Origin: CALGLS01 sp047626155
Lineage (GTDB): Bacteria; Bacteroidota; Bacteroidia; Chitinophagales; Saprospiraceae
Direction: 5' to 3'
NCBI GenBank assembly: GCA_047626155.1
Contig: JBLHRR010000037.1
Location: forward strand, 1-36,883
DNA length: 36,883 nucleotides
Both the position numbers and the translations under genes were made by a program. Below, piece after piece: positions 30,330 to 36,883 of the stretch (the first letter of the stretch is position 1; every line of letters starts with the position of its first letter). Below the pieces are notes generated by a model. That model did not search any database, was not told where the DNA came from, and saw nothing but the letters and a program-made list of their open reading frames with translations.

Positions 30330-30763
30330 GTAAAAGATCTCTTTTAAACATTTATTTTTATCACATTAGCACTTAGCTCAATAGTAGTTCAGAGTCAAAC
30401 AGATCCTTCTTATGGTCCAGAAATAGATGTTACTATTATCAACCAAAAAAGAGAATTATATTAGTTTTCTTTTCCCTGGAAATTGTTTTCTAAAATATGA
30501 AGTTGATAGCAAAACAGGATTGGAGAAGTTGCATATAATAACAAGTCAACATGTGAAGTTAATTTCCTTATAAAAGTTGAAAGAGATTACGGCTTTAGCA
30601 AATAAATAAATAGGAAAGTTATTATTCACTGACTCCTTATGTCTCCTATTAAAAGAAATCGGTAGCGAATAATGGCTAGCGGGTAGTGAACTAAATATCC
30701 AAATCAAACTTGCCGCCAGGGTACTACAGCTAGTCGCAGGTCATTTAAAAATTAAATAAAAGA
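30330..30763. other. Spacer between propeller and epimerase genes
   Basis: It holds the decayed gene at 30342-30605. After that, gtagcgaataatggctagcg and an aacttgccgccagggtacta stretch lead into the epimerase start; no further gene is seen. Confidence 0.5.
30342..30605 (+). pseudogene. Decayed gene for a small secreted protein
   Basis: Three coherent segments in different frames suggest one broken gene. The first (30360-30464) is ITLALSSIVVQSQTDPSYGP then EIDVTIINQKRELY and a stop; it looks like the end of a signal peptide and start of a mature protein, but its start codon is lost. After a frame change comes FLFPGNCFLKYEVDSKTGLE (about 30467-30526). After a second change, NNKSTCEVNFLIKVERDYGF then SK and a stop (30605). 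I cannot name the family. It is a fragment, not a functional gene. Confidence 0.6.
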
Positions 30764-31522
30764 ATGAAAAAAGTTCTAATCACAGGTGGGTTTGGAAAAA
30801 TCGGTAAATATTTCGTTCAAAATTTCAATAGCAGCTATGACATTAGAGTAGCGGATATTTCGATAAACAAAAATACGTTTCCTGAAAATGTAGCCATTGT
30901 AAAAGCAGACTTATCTGACTATGCTGTTTGTCTTCAGTTGTGTGAAGGAATTAATACCGTCATTCATTTAGCTGGAATTGTTGACCCCGTTTCAGAGTCC
31001 GATGAAATGTTAGAAACGAATATTAAAACAACACAGAATATATTTAAAGCAGCTGTAAAGTCTGGATGTAAAAGAATCATTTTTGCGAGTAGCGCTCAGG
31101 CTATCGAAAGTTACCCCGAAGATATTCAGATCAATAAAGATATGTTGGTGAAGCCAAAAAATATTTATGGCGTATCAAAATGCTTTGGCGAAGCCCTTGC
31201 CGCTTATCATGCCCATCAGAATAATTTACCTGCTATTTGTTTAAGAATTGGAGCATATGAATTTCCGAGAGATTTTACGGAAATGAATAAACGCGACTTA
31301 AGCGCTTTTTTACATCCTGATGATTTTAATCAATTATTGCTTGGTTGTATCGAGACGGAAAACATAAAGCACGAGGTATTAAACGCTATTTCTGATAATA
31401 GATATAAAAGGCTTGATATTAATGAAGCAAAAGAAAAGGTTGGATATAATCCAAAGTCAGATGCGTTTGAATTATTCAAATTAGCAAAAGACGGAAGACG
31501 GAAGATGGAAGTTTCCCATTAA
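30764..31522 (+). CDS. NAD(P)-dependent epimerase/dehydratase (extended SDR)
   Basis: The 252-residue protein has the Rossmann motif TGGFGKIG (GxxGxxG at about 8-14), the HLAG loop, S110 in FASSAQAIES and the catalytic Y135-x-x-x-K139 (YGVSK). That places it in the extended SDR family, with a size close to uronate dehydrogenase-like members. Substrate unknown. The last 11 codons (KDGRRKMEVSH) are read from repeat A copy 3, which starts at 31490, so the native C-terminus has probably been replaced; the 3' end was likely somewhat longer. It lies upstream of a WD40 gene fragment. Confidence 0.88.
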   Translation: MKKVLITGGFGKIGKYFVQNFNSSYDIRVADISINKNTFPENVAIVKADLSDYAVCLQLCEGINTVIHLAGIVDPVSESDEMLETNIKTTQNIFKAAVKSGCKRIIFASSAQAIESYPEDIQINKDMLVKPKNIYGVSKCFGEALAAYHAHQNNLPAICLRIGAYEFPRDFTEMNKRDLSAFLHPDDFNQLLLGCIETENIKHEVLNAISDNRYKRLDINEAKEKVGYNPKSDAFELFKLAKDGRRKMEVSH

Positions 31523-31616
31523 CGCGAACCTTGAAATTGACACTCATTAGTGTGTGGATTTCACGTTCGATGGAAACTTCCGTCTTCGGACTCTCGTCTT
31601 CCGTCTGAATAGTAAC
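31490..31616. repeat. Dispersed repeat family A, copy 3
   Basis: The left arm gacggaagacggaagatgga is inside the epimerase coding sequence (31490-31522). The core is shared with copies 1 and 2, the right arm is cttccgtcttcgg…cgtcttccgtc, and the outer end gaatagtaac is at 31607-31616. The outer left end seen in copies 1 and 2 is missing. Confidence 0.82.
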
Positions 31617-31675
31617 TTTATTTATAGACAATTAAATAATCAATAATCCCTGGGGTTAATGTTAAAATAATCAAT

Positions 31676-31987
31676 ATGAAAAAGAAATACATTGTACTTT
31701 TAATGTTAACCATTGGTATTATATCATGGTCCTATTATCAGCTTTTCGATGAACCTGAAATAATTGACGCCGATTACATTACGCTTGATAAAGTATTTGT
31801 AGCGCATAGTGATGAAGTTTGGTCGGTGAAATTCAGTCCCAACGATTCACTTCTCGTAAGTGCAGGATATGAAGAAAATGTAAAAATTTGGTCGCGCGAT
31901 AATGGAAAAGTAATACATGATTTAAAGCACCCTTATTTAGCTACGGGCGAACAAAAAGCTGAAGTGCTGGATAAAAATATCATTTGA
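31676..31987 (+). CDS. Truncated WD40-repeat membrane-anchored protein
   Basis: The 103-residue product starts with a signal anchor (KKYIVLLMLTIGIISWSYYQ). One clear WD40 repeat follows: VFVAHSDEVWSVKFSPNDSL, then LVSAGYEENVKIWSRDNGKV, then IHDLKHPYLATG. It ends abruptly in EQKAEVLDKNII. WD40 proteins need four to eight repeats for a propeller, so this is probably the 5' remnant of a longer gene whose rest has been lost. The 154 bases downstream do not continue the repeat in any frame. It may be non-functional. Confidence 0.65.
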   Translation: MKKKYIVLLMLTIGIISWSYYQLFDEPEIIDADYITLDKVFVAHSDEVWSVKFSPNDSLLVSAGYEENVKIWSRDNGKVIHDLKHPYLATGEQKAEVLDKNII

Positions 31988-32000
31988 GAACATACAAATT

Positions 32001-32022
32001 ATTTTGGAATAAACTCTAATAA
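32001..32022 (+). repeat. Short dispersed motif D, copy 3
   Basis: attttggaataaactctaat followed by aa matches 3335-3356 with one difference. It lies directly after the truncated WD40 gene. Confidence 0.45.
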
Positions 32023-32141
32023 GTAGCTCGGTATTTTCAGAGCGTTAGTTTTGAATTTAGACGAGCCTGGAAAAAAAGATTAAGCTTATACTAAGCTTAT
32101 CGAATATTCAAAAAAAATATCAGACTTTAAATAAAAAAATC

Positions 32142-33041
32142 ATGTCAAAGCAAAAATGGAATAGTAATAATATTTCCAATCAAGAGGGCAAAACAATCAT
32201 CATAACGGGAGCAACAAGTGGCTTGGGAAAAGAAGCGACCAAAATATTGGCAGGGAAGAATGCAACGGTAGTAATGGCGATTAGAAATACCAAAAAAGGA
32301 GAAAGTGTTGCTCAAGAAATTAAAATAGCATTTCCAAAGGCAAAAATTGATGTTAGAAAATTGGACCTCAATAGTTTAAAGTCTGTAGAAGCCTTTGCTG
32401 ATGGAATAAAAGCTTCTTACGATCGCTTGGATATTTTAATCAATAATGCAGGCGTGATGGCTTGTCCTTTTTCAAAAACCGAAGATGGTTTTGAGATACA
32501 AATGGGGGTTAATCATTTAGGGCATTTTGCTTTGACGGGACATTTAATGCCTTTATTGAAAAAGACGAAGGCTTCTCGAATTGTGGCAACCTCAAGTGTC
32601 GCACATCGGCAAGGAGATATTAACTTTGATGATGTCAACTGGGAAGAAAGAAAGTATGTTACTGCAAAAGCTTACGGAGATAGCAAATTAGCGAATCTCT
32701 ATTTTGCTTATGAATTGGCAAGGAAATTCAAAGACGATTCCAATGCGCCAACGGTAACTGCTGCTCATCCGGGATGGACCAGTACAGATTTACAAAGACA
32801 TTCTCTTATCTTTAGAGTCTTAAATCCTATCTTTTCTCAAAATGTAGAAAATGGTGCTTTGCCAACACTCAGAGCTGCTATTGATGACAGTGCTCAATCG
32901 GGTGATTATTATGGACCTTCGGGGTTTATGGAAATTAAAGGTTCTCCGGTTGTTGTGAAATCTAATAAAATGTCCCAGAATGAGGCCAATGCAAAGCGCC
33001 TTTGGGAGCTGTCTGAAAAATTGACTAGTATTCGGTATTAA
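32142..33041 (+). CDS. Short-chain dehydrogenase/reductase (retinol dehydrogenase-like)
   Basis: The 299-residue classical SDR has the cofactor motif TGATSGLG (22-29) and ILINNAG (about 98-104). The active-site serine is in VATSSVAHRQG (S151/S152), and the catalytic Y178-x-x-x-K182 is in AYGDSK. VNHLGHFALTG and HPGWTSTDL are also conserved positions. The NADP preference is suggested by VVMAIRNTKKG after the second strand. The length and the YGDSKLANLYFAYEL segment match the retinol/WW-domain oxidoreductase-like group. Substrate unknown. Its leader has two taagctta palindromes about 60 bases before the ATG. Cytoplasmic or peripheral membrane protein. Confidence 0.92.
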   Translation: MSKQKWNSNNISNQEGKTIIITGATSGLGKEATKILAGKNATVVMAIRNTKKGESVAQEIKIAFPKAKIDVRKLDLNSLKSVEAFADGIKASYDRLDILINNAGVMACPFSKTEDGFEIQMGVNHLGHFALTGHLMPLLKKTKASRIVATSSVAHRQGDINFDDVNWEERKYVTAKAYGDSKLANLYFAYELARKFKDDSNAPTVTAAHPGWTSTDLQRHSLIFRVLNPIFSQNVENGALPTLRAAIDDSAQSGDYYGPSGFMEIKGSPVVVKSNKMSQNEANAKRLWELSEKLTSIRY

Positions 33042-33106
33042 GTGAATTGTAAATTAAAGAGGTTCTTGGTCATATATAGTGGATTTGGTATTTAGGGTTG
33101 ATCAGG

Positions 33107-33193
33107 GCTAAGGATACGAACTCAAAAAAGAGCTTCGTTCTAAAAAAAATATCTATTTGATTCCTATATAAAACATTTCAGCATAAGCTCTAA
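33107..33193 (+). repeat. Repeat family C, copy 2
   Basis: About 87 bases match 20782-20868 (gctaagg-tacgaactcaaaa … catttcagcataagctc). It lies between the SDR gene and the TolC-type gene in the same orientation as copy 1. Confidence 0.8.
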
Positions 33194-33256
33194 TACTTAT
33201 AAAAAAATAAATGTTCTTTTATAATATTTAATTATTAATTTATTTATAAAAATCAA

Positions 33257-35584
33257 ATGCGAAACCTTCTCCTCCTTTTTTTTCTCCTAGTGCTTCATCC
33301 TTTGATGGCACAAACGCCAGTCAAGATTGGGATCATTAATGACTCTACACCTGACAATGAATTAGAATTTCAGTACGAAAAAAAACTTCAAAATGAAATC
33401 CTGTTGTTGGCTGAGTATCGTTTTGAAGTGAGTTTTAATAATTACTATGGAACTCAAAACAATGATGATATAGCAACCATTTTCTCAACTGCTTATGCCG
33501 CAAATGATATCGTCATTGCTTTGGGGACGAATACTTCCAACTATGCCATTAGCTTAAAAGATTATCCAAAACCAACCATTAGCTCTATCGTCTTAGATGC
33601 TCAGTTGCAAGGCTTGACAAAAACCGCCGAAGGAACATCTGGTATAAAGAACTTCACCTACACGGAGTCGCCTTTTAACATGGAGCGTGATTTAAAATTG
33701 CTTTACGAAATTTATCCTTTTGACCATTTAGAAGTGATAACAGAAAAAGGGACCATTGGTGAATCACCCTTTATTAAACAACTTTTTGCGAAATACCTTC
33801 AAGGAAAAAATGTAACAGTTGACCATATCTTTTATAGTGAAGATATTGGTAAACATTTTTCGGAAATGGAGGATGAAAAAGTTGCGGTTTATGCTTTACC
33901 GTATTTTGGAAAAGACACGAGTCGGATACAAAATTTTTTCCAAGTTATCAATGACCACAAGGTGCCATCATCTGCACTTTTTGGAGAACGTTATTTGGAA
34001 GCAGGTGCATTAACAGGTTATGAAACGGAAGAGAATCTTCAAAAAATTCCCCGTAGAGTCGCACTTAATGTTATAAAAATTTTAGAAGGACAGTTGCCTT
34101 CTGAACTTTCTGTTGAGATGAAAACTTATGGAGAGAATCTTAATATCAATATGGAAACGGCTCGCCAAATCGGTATCTACCCCGATTTTGATATTTTGTC
34201 AAAAGCTATTTTGTCTAATCTTGATAATATTCAAACCGATAATAAATTGACTTTGCAAAAAGCCATTGCTCAGGCACTTCAAAGTAATTTGAGTATTAAA
34301 ATTGAAAACGCTGATGTTCGTATTGCTGATACTGAAATTGGTATTGCCAAATCAGATTTGTTACCCCAAGTTGATGCATCCACTAGTCTTTCGATGACAG
34401 ATGAATTAACCGCTTTTTCTCGACAAGGAGCGCAGGGGAGGGGTAATTGGATTTTAAGTGGCAGTGCCTCTCAAGTTATTTTTGCAGAACCTGTTTTGGC
34501 AAATGTGGCCATCCAAAAAATGCTCAAAGCCAGTGAAGAAAAGCAACTACTCCAAACTCAACTGGATATCGTCATTGATGTCACCAATGCTTACATGAAT
34601 ATTTTATTTGCAAAAAATAACCTTAATATTCAAGAACAAAACGTCAAACGAAACAAAGACAATTATAATATTTCCAAAGCCAAGGAGGCGATTGGTTACA
34701 CCGGTGCCTCTGATATTAATCGTTGGGAAGCGGAATTGGCGAATGCAAAAATTAACCTTAACAATGCTTTTGCAGGATTGCGTCAATCCAAATTTCAACT
34801 CAATCAATTACTTAATCGCCCCATCAATGAAGCTATTGATATTGCAGATGCCACTATTGCAGAATCGATGTTAATGGTTACGGATGAACGAGTAGGTTTT
34901 ATTAACGACTATGGCACCTTGGATATATTTGCTGACTTCATTGTCGCTTATGGAAAGGAAAACTTACCGGAGTTGGCGCAGATTGATTTGGGGTTAAAAG
35001 TGCAAGAAAGGTTACAATTATCACGCGAACGGGCTATGTACTTGCCTTCGGTAGCGATGAGTGGTTCTGTGAATCGAGTACTTGGAAGAATTGATATTCC
35101 AGAAGGGCTTCCAGAAGTAGATAAGGCGACCACTTGGGATGTTGGTGTAGGTATTTCCTATCCCATTTTCCAAGGAAATAATCGACGAAAATTAGTTGAG
35201 CAATCCAAAATCAGTGTTATGCAATTACAGCATATTCGAAAAAATACAGAGAATCAATTGGAATTACTCATCCGAGCTAATTTAGAAAATGTAGGGGCAT
35301 CTTTTACTAGAATGGGATTGGCACAAACGGCTGCTGACGCTTCTCAAAAGAATTACGAAATTGTCCAAGATGCCTATTCTGCTGGTCAGACTAATATCAC
35401 CACATTAATTGATGCACAGAACAATGCCTTAGCTTCAGAGCTTCAATCGACCAATGCCGTTTATACTTTTATTCAAGACTTTTTGAACATGGAACGTTCG
35501 ATTGGATATTTTAACTTCCTAGCAACGCCAGCAGAGAAAGACATTTTCTTTAGTAAAATTCAACAACATTTTAATTCAAAATAA
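33257..35584 (+). CDS. TolC-family outer-membrane channel with N-terminal substrate-binding-like domain
   Basis: The 775-residue protein has a signal peptide (MRNLLLLFFLLVLHPLMAQT). About residues 20-312 resemble a periplasmic ABC-type substrate-binding fold (PVKIGIINDS, VIALGTNTSNYAI, SSIVLDAQ, RRVALNVIKILEGQLPSELS). About residues 325-770 are a TolC/OEP domain: LQKAIAQALQSNLSIKIENA, helical hairpins (VTNAYMNILFAKNNLNIQEQ), LNQLLNRPINEAI, YPIFQGNN and the second coil with AYSAGQTNITTLIDAQN. TolC itself is about 490 residues, so this is about 280 longer. The RND adaptor follows 91 bases downstream, so the two probably form an efflux complex. Confidence 0.88.
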   Translation: MRNLLLLFFLLVLHPLMAQTPVKIGIINDSTPDNELEFQYEKKLQNEILLLAEYRFEVSFNNYYGTQNNDDIATIFSTAYAANDIVIALGTNTSNYAISLKDYPKPTISSIVLDAQLQGLTKTAEGTSGIKNFTYTESPFNMERDLKLLYEIYPFDHLEVITEKGTIGESPFIKQLFAKYLQGKNVTVDHIFYSEDIGKHFSEMEDEKVAVYALPYFGKDTSRIQNFFQVINDHKVPSSALFGERYLEAGALTGYETEENLQKIPRRVALNVIKILEGQLPSELSVEMKTYGENLNINMETARQIGIYPDFDILSKAILSNLDNIQTDNKLTLQKAIAQALQSNLSIKIENADVRIADTEIGIAKSDLLPQVDASTSLSMTDELTAFSRQGAQGRGNWILSGSASQVIFAEPVLANVAIQKMLKASEEKQLLQTQLDIVIDVTNAYMNILFAKNNLNIQEQNVKRNKDNYNISKAKEAIGYTGASDINRWEAELANAKINLNNAFAGLRQSKFQLNQLLNRPINEAIDIADATIAESMLMVTDERVGFINDYGTLDIFADFIVAYGKENLPELAQIDLGLKVQERLQLSRERAMYLPSVAMSGSVNRVLGRIDIPEGLPEVDKATTWDVGVGISYPIFQGNNRRKLVEQSKISVMQLQHIRKNTENQLELLIRANLENVGASFTRMGLAQTAADASQKNYEIVQDAYSAGQTNITTLIDAQNNALASELQSTNAVYTFIQDFLNMERSIGYFNFLATPAEKDIFFSKIQQHFNSK

Positions 35585-35675
35585 ATTGCGAATTAATTAA
35601 CAGGGTGACTTTAAATCAGCTTGTGAGTAAATATTAATTTAAGTGTTATAAACGCTTATCTAAATTATAAACAAA

Positions 35676-36848
35676 ATGAAAAATACATTTAAAATGAAAT
35701 CATATTTCCCTCTTTTCCTTTTGGTATTTTCTCTAATGGCCTGTAATGAAAAAAAGGAAGCACCCGTTATCTTAATCAAGCCTGTTAAATATCAAAAAGT
35801 TGGCTACTCGAATGGTACCCAGGTCCAAACTTTCCCGGGCGTCGTAAAAGCTGAACACGAAACTAAGTTAAGTTTTAAAGTGAGTGGTACATTAAATACT
35901 GTGCGTGTAGAACTTGGAGACGAAGTGAAAAGAGGTCAATTAATTGCGAGTATCGACCCTACAGATTATGTCATTCAAACGGATCAGGCAAGAGCACAAA
36001 AAGAAGGTTCCGAAGCTAATGTACAAAGTTCAGAGGCCAATGTTAAAAGTGCGGAAAGTCAGTTAATCAATTCACGCTCTACTTTTGATAGAGTAGAAAA
36101 ATTATACGAAAACAATAGTATTGCAATAAGTGAATACCAACAAGCAAAAGCTGGATTGGCTTCAGCGAAAGCACAATATGATGCTGCCAAAGCACAACTT
36201 GCCTCTGCAATAACTCAAGTAACCACCTCTGGGAAACAAGTCCAAGCAGCTGGTAATCAGACAAGTTATACTAGATTAACTGCACCTATGAACGGAATGA
36301 TTACAGAAGTAATGGTGGAGTCTAACGAAGCCGTCGGGGCAGGAAGCCCTATTGCTGTACTCAGTAGCGAAGGGAATCCTGAGATTGAAGTGGGCGTACC
36401 AGAAGTACTTATTAATAAATTTAAAAAAGGTCAAAAGGTTACAATTGAAGTGCCCTCCGCTCCAGATCAAAAGTTTAGTGGAAAAGTAGAAAAGGTAGCT
36501 TTTGCATCTGGTAACTCTCCAACCTATCCCGTTGTAGTAAGCATCGATAATTCAAAACAAATCCGACCGGGTATGGCAGCTAATGTTACTTTTCAATTTG
36601 GTAATGAAAAAGCAAAAAACAAAAAAATGGTGATTCCTGCTGTATCTGTAGGTGAAGACGGTAAAGGAAACTTTGTGTTTCTAATTGATGAGTCTAGCGA
36701 CAAAATAGTTGTTAAAAAACAACCGATCACCGTTGGCAAATTAACCTCTGAAGGTTTTGTGGTAACAGAAGGTTTAACTGCTGGTCAAAAAATAGCGGTA
36801 GCGGGTTTACAGACTTTATTGGAAGGGCAGGAAGTGAGGCTGCAGTAG
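35676..36848 (+). CDS. RND efflux periplasmic adaptor (membrane fusion protein)
   Basis: The 390-residue lipoprotein has a signal ending in FSLMAC (lipidated Cys at about 23; a second in-frame ATG at 35694 gives the same signal). Family features are in order. The lipoyl half is KLSFKVSGTLNTVRVELGDE. The long coiled hairpin (about 100-190) is rich in Ala, Ser and Gln (SAESQLINSRSTFDRVEKLY). The returning half is TRLTAPMNGMITEVMVE. The β-barrel and membrane-proximal parts follow (GKVEKVAFASGNSPTYPVVV, then GLTAGQKIAVAGLQTLLEGQ). It links the TolC-type channel to an inner-membrane RND pump, which must lie beyond the window if present. Confidence 0.94.
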   Translation: MKNTFKMKSYFPLFLLVFSLMACNEKKEAPVILIKPVKYQKVGYSNGTQVQTFPGVVKAEHETKLSFKVSGTLNTVRVELGDEVKRGQLIASIDPTDYVIQTDQARAQKEGSEANVQSSEANVKSAESQLINSRSTFDRVEKLYENNSIAISEYQQAKAGLASAKAQYDAAKAQLASAITQVTTSGKQVQAAGNQTSYTRLTAPMNGMITEVMVESNEAVGAGSPIAVLSSEGNPEIEVGVPEVLINKFKKGQKVTIEVPSAPDQKFSGKVEKVAFASGNSPTYPVVVSIDNSKQIRPGMAANVTFQFGNEKAKNKKMVIPAVSVGEDGKGNFVFLIDESSDKIVVKKQPITVGKLTSEGFVVTEGLTAGQKIAVAGLQTLLEGQEVRLQ

Positions 36849-36883
36849 GGGAGACGGGAGACGGGGGGACGGAAGATGGAAGA
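36849..36883. repeat. Left arm of a likely repeat A copy 4, cut by the window edge
   Basis: Directly after the adaptor stop codon, gggagacgggagacgggggg then acggaagatggaag resembles the left arm of copy 3 (gacggaagacggaagatgga). The core and right arm would lie beyond the edge. Confidence 0.5.

Overview
The window looks like a chromosomal segment of a Bacteroidota bacterium, probably near Saprospiraceae or Cytophagia. The evidence is family content and signals: TonB C-terminal-domain proteins, FAS1 lipoproteins, a two-component-regulator-propeller protein, a BlaI/M56 pair, DUF2141, DUF3822 beside rsmD, type IX secretion C-terminal tails, lipoboxes with little Shine-Dalgarno signal, and several promoter boxes of the Bacteroidota form TTTG-N19..21-TAnnTTTG. 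The genus assignment is inference. Genes are sparse and separated by many long spacers.

Layout. 1-5.0 kb: an edge fragment, a protein made of two P domains, a GNAT acetyltransferase, two paralogous periplasmic TonB-domain proteins, a small membrane protein and a broken LytTR gene. 5.0-10.6 kb (mainly minus): FAS1 lipoprotein, propeller lipoprotein, and an M56 antirepressor/BlaI repressor operon with two perfect operator palindromes overlapping its promoter, then a lipoprotein. 10.7-16.9 kb: PLP aminotransferase, DUF2141 protein, dihydrolipoyl dehydrogenase, M43 metalloprotease and a TPR lipoprotein. 17.5-19.5 kb: minus-strand operon of a membrane-anchored protein, DUF3822 and rsmD. 19.9-26.4 kb: AhpD-like protein, YceI-like protein, proC, a small lipoprotein, dinB, a barrel-like secreted protein and a HAD phosphatase. 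26.6 kb: tRNA-Lys(UUU). 27-33 kb: an accessory-looking block with two secreted propeller-type proteins (at least one a type IX cargo), two gene remnants, an NAD-dependent epimerase and an SDR. 33.2-36.8 kb: the start of an efflux operon (a TolC-type channel carrying an extra N-terminal substrate-binding-like domain, then an RND adaptor lipoprotein); the inner-membrane pump is not in the window.

The strongest unexplained structure is non-coding. At least three dispersed repeat families occur between genes: (A) a ~144-bp MITE-like element with nested terminal inverted repeats, at about 0.6, 28.8 and 31.5 kb and apparently starting again at the right edge; (B) a ~122-bp long-hairpin element at 19.8, 23.0 and 23.4 kb with shorter derivatives at 1.8, 2.05 and 2.8 kb; (C) an ~87-bp element at 20.8 and 33.1 kb. 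A nested inverted repeat of ~470 bp lies at 17.0-17.45 kb. One family A copy supplies the C-terminal codons of the epimerase gene. No CRISPR array, transposase, integrase, toxin-antitoxin pair, phage gene or biosynthetic cluster was recognised.
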